64,000 bases of DNA from Methanobacterium sp. UBA375 (lineage in GTDB: Archaea > Methanobacteriota > Methanobacteria > Methanobacteriales > Methanobacteriaceae), in NCBI GenBank assembly GCA_002495625.1, contig DAGC01000012.1, positions 144,251 through 208,250 of the forward strand, read 5' to 3'. Below the pieces are notes generated by a model, which did not search any database, had not been told where the DNA came from, and saw only the letters and a program-made list of their open reading frames with translations. Of the stretch, positions 19,640 to 28,135 are shown in pieces; positions within the stretch are counted from its first letter, which is position 1; the number at the start of each line of letters is the position of its first letter. A program made the translations under genes and the position numbers.

Positions 19640-19677
19640 TCTCACCATAACTTTTTATTTTTTTTGAGGATTTTATA

Positions 19678-20175
19678 ATGGAACACGAAATTAATGTCTT
19701 AGGATTTTCCACAGTTGTAGAGGACATTCCAGGTTTAATAGGAAAATTAGATGATATAACCGATGATTCCTGTGTCATACAACTGTTAAATGCAGACGGC
19801 ATAGCTGGGGAAGAACACATTCTCCATGCAGCCCAACAGGCACTTTACGCCTTTAAACGAAATGAAAATCTTGCAAAGGATCTGGGCTTGGAAATCTGTG
19901 TACGGGCATCGGCCCAGAGGCAGATATCAAAGGCACTCCAGATATTAGGGTTAAAAAGAGGGTTAAATAATATCTGTGCAGTTCTAGTAGATTGTAACAG
20001 CAGTGTGGATAAAGAATTGGAATTACTGCTTGGAAAAAGGGATGATGAAGTCCTAAAAGCAGATGAGAATCACTTAAAGGATCTCTATCAGATCTCTGAT
20101 GAAGAGATAGAAAATTCCGGCGGCATAACCCTGGCGATGATAGAGAGAACCTCGTTACTCGTTTTAGAGACGTGA
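19678..20175 (+). CDS. cgi121: KEOPS complex subunit Cgi121
   Basis: 165 residues matching archaeal Cgi121: a conserved core with the helical stretch EEHILHAAQQALYAFKR, then EICVRASAQRQISKALQILG, GLNNICAVLVD and a C-terminal TLAMIERTSLLVLET. Cgi121 binds Bud32 and helps the KEOPS complex make t6A37 on tRNA by delivering the tRNA CCA end. It follows cimA by 38 bases and may share its transcript. TTTTTTTTGAGGATTTT upstream of the ATG provides the ribosome site. Confidence 0.82.
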   Translation: MEHEINVLGFSTVVEDIPGLIGKLDDITDDSCVIQLLNADGIAGEEHILHAAQQALYAFKRNENLAKDLGLEICVRASAQRQISKALQILGLKRGLNNICAVLVDCNSSVDKELELLLGKRDDEVLKADENHLKDLYQISDEEIENSGGITLAMIERTSLLVLET

Positions 20176-20176
20176 A

Positions 20177-21136
20177 TTAGGCTGTTTTTAAATCATTCAC
20201 CAATTCAATCATCCTATCCAGATTTTCACGGGTTAAACAACGCACGTCCAGGTTTTTTATTTCTAAAGCAACAGCATCCTCCAGTATCCGGTCATACCGG
20301 GGACACTTGGATATCATACCACCGTTACGTACCTTCAGGGCTGTCCTTAATTCGTTCGCTAATTTTTTAGGGTTATCCGCCTTACAAATAACGTTTATAC
20401 CCCTCTTATCTTCATGGAATACATCTTCCAGCTGTTCTTTCAGGTAGGAACAGGATGAAATAGTTTTTGATAGTATGGATGGGGCATTTTTTATTTCCTG
20501 GGAGATACCAGCACAGGTAACATGATCTGCCTGTAAAAATTTGAGCGGTGTTTCCAGTACTTCTTCCAGGTCAGTGGATATGAAACCCCCATTTCCCACG
20601 TTCACTATTTTGGGAGAACCTGTAGAAGCCATGATGATATGGGAATGATTTCCATTGGCCAATCGGCCCGTCTCATCACCTAAGGCTCCTGATGCATCCT
20701 CCACCAGCACAACTCCCTCTTCATCACAGACATTATATATTTCTTTTAAGGGCTGTTCAGCGGTGTATCCGGCGAAACTGGTTAAAAAAAGAGCTTCTGG
20801 TTTTTCCTTTATGAGTACATCTTCGAGTGAATCGGGATTGATTAATCCCCCCTTTGTTGGTAAGTAAACCAGTTTGCGACCTAAATATTCCGCTATCTTA
20901 ATAAAACCAGACCACCCCCCCTGCTCAGGTACCATAACTTTACCCTGAAAATTGCTCATAACAGTAAATATGGCTGAATTCCCGCTGTTTAGAATTTTTG
21001 AGTATTTATGATGGGTTAAATTACATATGTCCTTCTCTGCCGATTTAATCAACTGATTTTTTGAAGGAATCTGATTAACAGCTTCACACATTGCCTCCCT
21101 GGCTTCCTTTGAAGGTTTTTTGAAGTAAAGTTCCAT
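20177..21136 (-). CDS. PLP-dependent DegT/DnrJ-like protein of methanogens
   Basis: 319 residues with the fold type I layout: SGNSAIFTVMSNF, VVLVEDASGALGDETG (PLP aspartate) and the lysine segment IIMASTGSPKIVNVGNGG. It is shorter than true DegT sugar aminotransferases and is not near sugar genes, so its substrate is open; related methanogen proteins are annotated only as PLP-dependent. It is convergent with cgi121, with one base between the stop codons. Confidence 0.65.
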   Translation of the reverse strand: MELYFKKPSKEAREAMCEAVNQIPSKNQLIKSAEKDICNLTHHKYSKILNSGNSAIFTVMSNFQGKVMVPEQGGWSGFIKIAEYLGRKLVYLPTKGGLINPDSLEDVLIKEKPEALFLTSFAGYTAEQPLKEIYNVCDEEGVVLVEDASGALGDETGRLANGNHSHIIMASTGSPKIVNVGNGGFISTDLEEVLETPLKFLQADHVTCAGISQEIKNAPSILSKTISSCSYLKEQLEDVFHEDKRGINVICKADNPKKLANELRTALKVRNGGMISKCPRYDRILEDAVALEIKNLDVRCLTRENLDRMIELVNDLKTA

Positions 21137-21197
21137 TTAAATCATCTTATAATGCAAAAATGAATGAACTTAGCGATGTTATTTGAAAATAATGGGT

Positions 21198-21581
21198 TTA
21201 TCTATCTCGCTCTAAAAATGATTTTGTAAGCTTTAACCTCTGATTTTTTTCCTTAATTTTCTTTTTTATGTTATAATCTTCTCTGTATGCATTTTCAATC
21301 GATTTAACATAGTTTTTACCATAATCAGTTATTTCATAAGTTCCATGCTGAACTTTATCCACCAGATGTTTGTCTTTTAGATCGTTTAGGTGGTTAGATA
21401 ATGCAGATTTTTTCAAAGTAGTTTTTTCAAGCAATTTTTGAAATGTTAAAGGCCCTTCTAATAGTAGAATGAGAATTTCAAACCGTTTTTGATGAGCAAT
21501 TATTTTTAAAATAGAGATAATTTCAGGGGCTGAATTTAAAAGAAACTCTTTTGAAGAGTTTAAATTTCCTTTTTTTTCCAT
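21198..21581 (-). CDS. Winged-helix transcriptional regulator (ArsR-like)
   Basis: 127 residues. The winged-helix core is residues ~22-85: IIAHQKRFEILILLLEGPLTF, then the recognition helix LKKSALSNHLNDLKDK and wing VQHGTYEITDYG. A basic C-terminal helix (KKKIKEKNQRLKL) follows. It is divergent from the GyrI-TsaA gene, with a perfect 17-base palindrome between them, so that gene is its likely target. The effector is unknown; no metal-binding Cys set is visible. Confidence 0.8.
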   Translation of the reverse strand: MEKKGNLNSSKEFLLNSAPEIISILKIIAHQKRFEILILLLEGPLTFQKLLEKTTLKKSALSNHLNDLKDKHLVDKVQHGTYEITDYGKNYVKSIENAYREDYNIKKKIKEKNQRLKLTKSFLERDR

Positions 21582-21663
21582 ATATTAATCTTTTTTCTGG
21601 TTAGATAAAAATTTTTTCTTTTAAATGGGGTTTTTATAAAGTTATATAGAAGTTCATAAAATA

Positions 21664-21680
21664 ATGGAATAATATTCCAT
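21664..21680. promoter_or_regulatory. Palindromic operator candidate, ATGGAATA-A-TATTCCAT
   Basis: A perfect inverted repeat with eight-base arms lies between the divergent winged-helix regulator and the GyrI-TsaA gene, about 68 bases upstream of the latter's start and 83 from the former. Its symmetry fits binding of a dimeric winged-helix protein. Assignment to the adjacent regulator is inferred from position. Confidence 0.6.
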
Positions 21681-21747
21681 ATAATGGTAAACTTTTTATA
21701 TTATCGACAACCACAATTCAATTAAAGATTTAATGTGGAGGTTAATC

Positions 21748-22701
21748 ATGGAAATTAGATTAAAAAAGGTAGAGGAAAATCAAGTAGCCAGTATTTCCCA
21801 TACAGGTCCAGTTGAAGAGATGGGAGAAATAATAGGAGAAATAACAGAATGGATAATAGATAATGGGCTTCAAATTATCCAACCCCCCTTTGTAGTTTAT
21901 TATACCAGCCCCATGGAAGTACCACCAGAAGAAATGGAATATGAGGTGGGAATACCTTTTCAGGGGGATGCTAAAGATGATGAAAGGGTTTCTGTAAAAA
22001 CGGTGTCTGAACACCATGTTCTATCCCTCATCCACAAAGGACCTTATCCTGAATTAGGTTCTGCCTATGGAATGATGATGGAATACATCACTAAAGAGGG
22101 TTGTGAGATGATTGGAGCTCCCAGAGAAATCTATCTTAACAGCCCACAAGAAGTGTCTGAAGAGGAGCTTTTAACAGAAATACAGTTTCCCATTGTTAAA
22201 GAAACAACAATAGAAGATATAAACTCAAATATAGAATTTTATGATGTTGCAAAACCACAGGAAGTATATGAAATCTTTAAAATTGGAAAGGTGACCAATA
22301 AAAGTTCCAAAACATATCTAGAAATTCTGAAGCCTTACCGACCAGCATTAAAGTGTCTTGGGGATTTTAGTCATGTCATGATATTCTGGTGGGCAGATAA
22401 ATTTTCTAACAATAAATATCGAACCGCGCTACACACAAAACCCCCATACGCTACCAATAAAGTAACAGGAGTATTTGCCACACGAGCAGAGTACCGTCCC
22501 AATCCAATAGCATTGACCACCTGCCGGATGATTGATGTAAATGAAAAAGAGGGAACTGTTGAGATATCAAATATCGACGCCCTTGACGGAACCCCTATAA
22601 TTGATTTGAAACCGTATATACCTGCTTTTGATAGAGTAAAAGATCCGAAAATCCCCAAATGGCTTTCTTTCCTGTGGCCAGAATGGAAAGGAGAATATTA
22701 A
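21748..22701 (+). CDS. GyrI-like effector domain fused to TsaA/TrmO-type domain
   Basis: 317 residues from the ATG at 21748, which has GGAGGT six bases upstream (the ATG at 21733 overlaps this site). Residues ~1-155 form a GyrI-like/AraC-effector domain (VASISHTGPVEEMG, HHVLSLIHKGPYPELG). Residues ~170-317 form a TsaA/YaeB domain (IGKVTNKS, VFATRAEYRPNPIALTTC, NIDALDGTPIIDLKPYIP), the SAM-binding barrel of TrmO, which methylates t6A37 of tRNA. The fusion of a ligand-binding domain to TsaA is unusual and may make the methyltransferase ligand-responsive (inference). Confidence 0.82.
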   Translation: MEIRLKKVEENQVASISHTGPVEEMGEIIGEITEWIIDNGLQIIQPPFVVYYTSPMEVPPEEMEYEVGIPFQGDAKDDERVSVKTVSEHHVLSLIHKGPYPELGSAYGMMMEYITKEGCEMIGAPREIYLNSPQEVSEEELLTEIQFPIVKETTIEDINSNIEFYDVAKPQEVYEIFKIGKVTNKSSKTYLEILKPYRPALKCLGDFSHVMIFWWADKFSNNKYRTALHTKPPYATNKVTGVFATRAEYRPNPIALTTCRMIDVNEKEGTVEISNIDALDGTPIIDLKPYIPAFDRVKDPKIPKWLSFLWPEWKGEY

Positions 22702-22845
22702 GGTATAGTTTAGTTGATTTTAGGATTACCAGTAACAAATTATAATTAATACAGGAGGGGATACTAAATATATCGATGGCCAAAATTAGTATTTAATACG
22801 GTTTATATCACGTTAAGGATAATTTAAGTCTTATGAAGGAATAAA

Positions 22846-23382
22846 ATGAAACAAGACCAGTTCAAACCCAGAGAAATTAAAATAATTAGGGACAAGACTT
22901 TAAAATTAGTGGGCTGTGTTTATTATGGTGATCCATTCCACTCCAGCAAAGAATGGACTATAGAAAATGAAATTGGAGTGTTATGGAATCGATTTTATAA
23001 ATTATATAAAAAATATGGTGATATTTTACAAAAAGAAGTGGTAAATGACGTGGCATACGAAGTGCATATTCAACCAGATGATTACCAGGAAACTGGAAAA
23101 TTCTATGTCTATGCTGGGATTGAAGTAAGTGAACAGGGAAAAATGCCAGTTGAGATGTTCTGTAAAGCACTACCCCACACAAAATACGCTGTATTCACAT
23201 TTAAAGGAGAAGATATGTTCCGAGGCGGTGAATACATATGGAGAGAATGGCTTCCAAACTCAGATTATGACGAAGCCTATCCCTACATGGTATTAGCCTA
23301 TGATAAGACCAGATACATGGGAATGGATAATCCTGAATCCGAGGTTGATTTCTACGTACCAGTGAAATTAAAATTTGAATAA
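22846..23382 (+). CDS. GyrI-like small-molecule-binding protein
   Basis: 178 residues, one GyrI-like/AraC effector-binding domain: an N-terminal EIKIIRDKTLKLVGCVYYG, EVHIQPDDYQETGKFYVYAG and the C-terminal PYMVLAYDKTRYMGM-EVDFYVPVK pattern. Such stand-alone domains bind hydrophobic or aromatic ligands or gyrase. It follows another GyrI-domain gene, but sequence similarity between them is low. Confidence 0.7.
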   Translation: MKQDQFKPREIKIIRDKTLKLVGCVYYGDPFHSSKEWTIENEIGVLWNRFYKLYKKYGDILQKEVVNDVAYEVHIQPDDYQETGKFYVYAGIEVSEQGKMPVEMFCKALPHTKYAVFTFKGEDMFRGGEYIWREWLPNSDYDEAYPYMVLAYDKTRYMGMDNPESEVDFYVPVKLKFE

Positions 23383-23414
23383 AAGACTGTTTAAAGTATT
23401 AAAGGGGTATATTT

Positions 23415-24245
23415 ATGGGTTTGGAATTACCAGAAATACTAAATTTATCCAGACAAATGGAAAAAACCCTGAAAAATAAAATCATAAGTGAAATAGTTCT
23501 GGGTGAGCGTTCTAAAGGTCTTATTAAACAGGGGATGTGTAGCCTGGATGAAAAAGGGGATGAAATATTAAACAGTCCCATTAAATCCGTCAAATCCCGG
23601 GGAAAATGGATTTTCATTGGATTTAAAAATGAAATGTTTTTGGTTTTGGGTGAACTCATAGGGAAATTCCGTTACCTTGAAGATGAAAAGGATTTTCCAG
23701 ATAGCTATCATGTTCTCTTCCAATTTACAGATGGAAGTGCATTATCCTTCCAATCATCTCTGTATGCATTTTTATTAGCTGCAGATAAAGAAGAAATACA
23801 TGATCACAAATATGCTGGAAATATAGGTCCATCACCCGTTGACGAAGAATTCACTTACTCTTATTTCTGTGATATCCTTTCAAAATATAACAATAGGGGT
23901 ATTAAGGGTGTTCTCAATCTACAGGGGGAATTATCTGGATTGGGCAATGCGTATATCAATGATATTTTGTATAAAGCCAGAATTCATCCCAAAGCCAAAG
24001 TTTCTTCCTTAAAGGATAGCGAAAAGAAGGAACTATATGATGTAATAATTGAAACAGTAAATACGGCGATTAATAAAAGGGGAAGTATTAAGGAATATGA
24101 TTTATTTGGTGAAACCGGTAACTATGTCCGATTAGTAGACCAACCAGTTAAAAACATGAAATGCACGATTTGTGGAGTGCAAATGGTTAAAATGAATGTA
24201 ATGGGATCATCTTCTTATGTATGTCCACAATGCCAAAGGATGTGA
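23415..24245 (+). CDS. Fpg/Nei-family DNA glycosylase homologue lacking Pro2
   Basis: 276 residues, the length of formamidopyrimidine-DNA glycosylase. Helix-two-turn-helix region LQGELSGLGNAYINDILYKA and C-terminal zinc finger CTICGVQMVKM-YVCPQCQ are intact. The N terminus reads MGLELPEIL; in Fpg it is MPELPEVE, where Pro2 is the catalytic amine and Glu3 the acid. Here Gly or Leu takes the Pro place, so classical beta-elimination chemistry through Pro2 cannot occur, although Glu4 may stand for Glu3. It may bind damage without cleaving it or use another nucleophile. AAGGGG precedes the ATG. Confidence 0.82.
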   Translation: MGLELPEILNLSRQMEKTLKNKIISEIVLGERSKGLIKQGMCSLDEKGDEILNSPIKSVKSRGKWIFIGFKNEMFLVLGELIGKFRYLEDEKDFPDSYHVLFQFTDGSALSFQSSLYAFLLAADKEEIHDHKYAGNIGPSPVDEEFTYSYFCDILSKYNNRGIKGVLNLQGELSGLGNAYINDILYKARIHPKAKVSSLKDSEKKELYDVIIETVNTAINKRGSIKEYDLFGETGNYVRLVDQPVKNMKCTICGVQMVKMNVMGSSSYVCPQCQRM

Positions 24246-24294
24246 AATAGATTTGAAAATCAAATGATCTTAAAAAAATCATAGGGGAAATTAA

Positions 24295-25078
24295 ATGGTA
24301 GAAGAAAAACTTGAAATTGTTACAGTAAACGCAGCCAACATAGATTCAGAACACATCTGCTGTGCCATTGGAAACGATGCAACAAATGTTAAAAGAGCCA
24401 ACACCAAAAAAGCATGGCTAAAAGATAGATTTCCAGAGGGACATACCTTTAAGAAATTTGATGTAAGGGGTAAGGTATTTATCGAATACGTACCGGCAGA
24501 ATATGCCTGGTTCCCCATTGAAGCATTTGGTTATGTTTTTATCCAGTGTTTATGGGCTTCAGGACGTTACAAAGGTAAAGGTTATGGATCAAAACTCCTG
24601 GAAGAATGTGAAAAGGACTGTAAGGATACAAACGGATTGGTAGTTGTCACTGGCCGAAAAAAACTACCATTTACCGTTGATAAAAAATTCTACCTGAAGA
24701 AAGGGTTTGAGGTGTGTGACACTGCCCCCTCCCTACTTTGAAATGCTGGTTAAAAAATTTAAAGAGGACGTTCCTTTACCTAAATTTACAGATAAATCAA
24801 AAACAGCCAAATTAAAAGATAAAACAGGTCTCACTTTCTTTTATTCAGATATATGTCCATTTAACGCAGATTATGTTGATATAATGATTGAAACGGCAGA
24901 TAAATATGGCATTCCCTCTGAGAAAATAAAAATAGAAAGTCTTGAACAGGCCAAAGATTTACCCACGCCATTCGGCATCTTCAGTGTCTTTTACAATGGT
25001 GAATTCCTCAGCCACGAAGTGATGAGTAAAAAGAAGTTCAGTAAATTGTTGAACAAAATTACACAAGCAGCTGGTTAA
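24295..25078 (+). pseudogene. YoaP-type GNAT acetyltransferase, split by one-base frameshift
   Basis: Frame one (24295-24741) encodes the GNAT domain, with the acetyl-CoA loop GRYKGKGYGSKLLEECE. Frame two (used from about 24730 to 25078) encodes the C-terminal YoaP domain (VDIMIETADKYGIPSEK, FGIFSVFYNGEFLSHEVM). The join lies at five C (24725-24729): with four C the protein reads on as CDTAPPYFEMLVKKF without interruption. The complete protein of about 260 residues has the length of Bacillus YoaP. It is either a real frameshift, giving a separate GNAT and an orphan C-terminal fragment, or a homopolymer error. Confidence 0.8.
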
Positions 25079-25804
25079 ATGATTCAGATCAAATGGTTCC
25101 CACCATCCTGGTTTCAGATCAAAACGGGTAAAAAAATCCTGTATATTGACCCGGCCTATCTAAAAACTTATTTTAAAGATTATCCTCACAAGGTTGAGTT
25201 TTCCACCTGGCCGGATGAAATTGACGGGTTGCCAGAAAAAGACCTTGAAAAAGCAGATATAATACTAATAACCCATCATCATAAGGATCACTGTAAACAT
25301 GTTACAGTTAACCGCCTTAAAAAGGGAAACACCCAGATACTAGCCCCTGAAATGTGTGCAAATGATCTAAATAGCAAATATACGGTAGTAAAACCTGGAG
25401 AGGAATATCAATTTGAAGAGGTTAAAGTTAGGGTAGTTCAAGCTTACAACACGCCTGAAGGACACTCCACCCGAAAAATCCATAAAAAGGATAAAAGTGT
25501 AGGCTACTTAATTCAAATAGGTGATAAAACCATTTACCACGCGGGGGATACTGATCTTATCCCGGAAATGGATCTTTTAGGAGAGGTTGATTTGGCATTG
25601 ATACCTATCGGCGGGACATTCACCATGGATATCCCTGAAGCTGTAGATGCGGTAAAGAAAATCAGACCAAAAACGGTGATTCCCATGCATATGAAAGAAG
25701 CTGACCCCATGAAATTTAAAAAGTTAGTGGAAGGGCAATCTGACACTGAAGTGTTACCACTGGAAATTGGTGGAGAATACCAATTAGGTCATTCTAAAGA
25801 ATAA
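25079..25804 (+). CDS. MBL-fold metallo-hydrolase, UPF0173/UlaG-like
   Basis: 241 residues. The metal motif ILITHHHKDHC is followed by TIYHAGDTDLIPEM and VIPMHMKEADPMKF, the layout of the small UlaG/UPF0173 hydrolases. The ATG follows the YoaP-type stop codon without a gap, so the genes share a transcript. Substrate unknown. Confidence 0.82.
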   Translation: MIQIKWFPPSWFQIKTGKKILYIDPAYLKTYFKDYPHKVEFSTWPDEIDGLPEKDLEKADIILITHHHKDHCKHVTVNRLKKGNTQILAPEMCANDLNSKYTVVKPGEEYQFEEVKVRVVQAYNTPEGHSTRKIHKKDKSVGYLIQIGDKTIYHAGDTDLIPEMDLLGEVDLALIPIGGTFTMDIPEAVDAVKKIRPKTVIPMHMKEADPMKFKKLVEGQSDTEVLPLEIGGEYQLGHSKE

Positions 25805-25807
25805 GTC

Positions 25808-26977
25808 TTAAGGGCGCATAAAACTATCCAGAGTTGTCTGTCTGGATTGCATTAGTTCTTTTAACAGGTCACTGGCTTTAACGAATTTCTCCAGGGGCAA
25901 AGTGAGATTACTGGATATATATGATAGGGCAGTTTTCATATCCTCAAATTCCCTGTAGGGTTGGTTCATTGCATTTCTGATATTTTCCCTGACGTTGAAT
26001 ACTCCTAGGGGTATGTAGCCCTGGTAGGCTTCTCTTAAGATAATAGCAGCTGCCTGTTTTTTTTCCTGGGCCAGTTCTTCCAGAACGGCCATCTTGGAGG
26101 TGTAGTAACAGCCACCCACCCGGGAGTAACCTTTCTTACCTCCGTTATTTTCGTAGTCGGAGAATATCAGTTCTTCCCTTCCCAGTACATGGAGGAAGGC
26201 TTCCATCCATTCAAACTGCCATTCCAGGGGCAGTAAAAGCACGGCATAGTAGTTGTTAAGGCTGCTGTACTCGTAAACCCGATGGGTTTCAATCATATCG
26301 TAACTTCTGATTTCCCTTAGCAATCTATCACCTATGGTGCTGTCACAGGCTGTGATGGACCACCTGGTTGGCACCATTTTCCTGTTTTTACCTACTCCCA
26401 TGGTTCCCACAGAGAAGGCTTTCTGTATATGTGAGAAGGGCACATCTTTATCATGGAGGTGCATCACCGCATCAGCCGCCTTCAGGTCACTGTCGTAGTA
26501 GGCTTTCTCCAGTTCCCGATCCCATTTGACGGTTTCTATATCGAATTTTTCAAGAAGAGCGGTGGGGCCGTGAGGGGTGTGTTCTTCATTAAAGGATCTT
26601 CCTCTTGGTTTGCTACTGAACTCTGCTTCGCTGTTGATGGAGGTAGAGGCCAGTGATATTTCCTGTAATTTTTCAATGAAGGGATTCTCCAGGTCGGTTA
26701 CCTTGTTGGTGAGTTTTCCCCGGACCAGGTTAAGTCGGTAACCGATGATATCTTCCTGGGTTTTATCGTTCTGTATCCAAACCTCGGGGGTGTCCATTAT
26801 AGCGGTGTCACCCTGTATTGGGGCTATCATGGGGCCGGCGAATACTTTAGGGTAGTTCCAGCTTCCAATAAAAACAGAGGGCGGTGTGCTGCCGTCTAAT
26901 TCCCGGCCAACATCCACACTTGGTATCTGTATCTTGGATGTTAGTCGTTTCAGATAGGCTGCCTTTCCTTTTATCAT
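25808..26977 (-). CDS. nreA: Archaeal DNA repair protein NreA with PCNA-binding tail
   Basis: 389 residues of the Nre family (DUF650/DUF651). Visible family features include PPSVFIGSWNYPKVFAGPM, MDTPEVWIQ and GGCYYTSKMAVLEEL. The C terminus QTTLDSFMRP is a PIP box (Q-x-x-L-x-x-F-M), by which Nre proteins bind the sliding clamp PCNA. Haloferax NreA acts in repair of mitomycin C type damage. It is convergent with the metallo-hydrolase gene, three bases apart. Confidence 0.85.
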   Translation of the reverse strand: MIKGKAAYLKRLTSKIQIPSVDVGRELDGSTPPSVFIGSWNYPKVFAGPMIAPIQGDTAIMDTPEVWIQNDKTQEDIIGYRLNLVRGKLTNKVTDLENPFIEKLQEISLASTSINSEAEFSSKPRGRSFNEEHTPHGPTALLEKFDIETVKWDRELEKAYYDSDLKAADAVMHLHDKDVPFSHIQKAFSVGTMGVGKNRKMVPTRWSITACDSTIGDRLLREIRSYDMIETHRVYEYSSLNNYYAVLLLPLEWQFEWMEAFLHVLGREELIFSDYENNGGKKGYSRVGGCYYTSKMAVLEELAQEKKQAAAIILREAYQGYIPLGVFNVRENIRNAMNQPYREFEDMKTALSYISSNLTLPLEKFVKASDLLKELMQSRQTTLDSFMRP

Positions 26978-27125
26978 ATGATTTCCTATATATTTTTACT
27001 TTAATAAAAAGTTGATGAGAGCAGATGAAAAGTAAAGTTAGTGATATTATTTTTAATGTTACCTTCATTTAATTAAAGTGTTATCGCTGGTGATGACGTA
27101 AATAAAAATTTTGTTAATATTGAAC

Positions 27126-27737
27126 CTAATTTTTTATGTGTTCCCATATTTCATTTATGTTAGTTTCAACTCTTTCTTTCATGGATTTTTCTGGCAATGC
27201 TATCCACATTATGACAGTTCCCATTATCGTAGTTTCTATAACCTCTGAAACTATGTCCAGATTAATATCCGATCTTATTACGCCCTGACTTATGCCTTCA
27301 TTTATCACATCCTTAATAAAATCAAATAACTTACGGAAGAACTCTGTATAAATTTCGCTTATCATATCATATTTCTGAACACCTTCTATCAATAATAGGT
27401 GTAGTGTTCTGTAATCTATTTTCTCAGGACCTCCCACCAGCTGAGTAGTTTCATTGATAACAGAATCATCACCAGTCATTGATAGTATTGCAACTTCTAA
27501 TTTTTCTTTGGGGGTACCTTCAAAATTCTTAATCTGCTCCATGGTTAAATAGAAATAGTTAAATAAGTATTTTTTTATTACTTCAACCATCAACGTGTCT
27601 TTACTCTCAAAATGGTGATAGAATCCGCCGGTAGTGATGTTTGATTCTCTTTTAACTTCGGTTATAGAAACATTATCAAATCCTTTTTCAAGTAAAAGTT
27701 TAAAAGCTGTTTCCATGATCCTTGATTTTGTATCCAT
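27126..27737 (-). CDS. TetR-family transcriptional regulator
   Basis: 203 residues. The N-terminal helix-turn-helix SRIMETAFKLLLEKGFDN-VSITEVKRESNITTGGFYHHFESK is canonical for TetR; the rest is the helical ligand-binding and dimer domain. It is divergent from the alcohol dehydrogenase operon, in front of which lie two near-identical palindromes that are its probable operators. The ligand could be an alcohol, ketone or related compound (inference). Confidence 0.88.
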   Translation of the reverse strand: MDTKSRIMETAFKLLLEKGFDNVSITEVKRESNITTGGFYHHFESKDTLMVEVIKKYLFNYFYLTMEQIKNFEGTPKEKLEVAILSMTGDDSVINETTQLVGGPEKIDYRTLHLLLIEGVQKYDMISEIYTEFFRKLFDFIKDVINEGISQGVIRSDINLDIVSEVIETTIMGTVIMWIALPEKSMKERVETNINEIWEHIKN

Positions 27738-27996
27738 AAGTTATTCCCTTTTAATTTATATTTAACTTCAAATAATCCCCTAATTGAAAGATATGTTTTT
27801 TTTTTAATCATTCCAAGAGTAATCAGTAAGCAAAATTTGGTTTAAAGATTTATAAATTTATAATACTTTTTATAAGTTTAAGAAATAAATATCTTATCTT
27901 TTATTATTACTATGAAAATTAACTTAAATTTGATTTTATGAGCTATGTAGTAATATAACTTCTCAATTATTCTGTATATCTCTCTTTATCATTCAT

Positions 27997-28084
27997 CATA
28001 TATAAAACAGACAGACTAGTATGTCGGTAATCTTAAATATAAGAATTGCATTATTGGAAATCACAGACAGACTAGTATGTCTGT
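27997..28084 (+). promoter_or_regulatory. Promoter with two TetR-type operators
   Basis: A TATA box (CATATATAAAA, 27997-28007) is directly followed by a palindrome at 28007-28028, and a second copy lies at 28063-28084. Both contain ACAGACAGACTAGTATGTC; the copies differ at one base in the last four. The centres are 56 bases apart. Site one covers the core promoter and start point, site two the leader, the arrangement expected for repression by the divergent TetR protein. The rest of the 400-base interval 27738-28135 is AT-rich with no other feature seen. Confidence 0.8.
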
Positions 28085-28135
28085 CATAATCATAAGGAGA
28101 CATTCTTGGAAATATTAAAAATAGGAGATGATAAT

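Noticed and set aside
27738..28084. Palindromes as mobile-element ends
   Set aside because: They are short, spaced 56 bases apart within one promoter, and there is no transposase; the TetR operator reading explains them.
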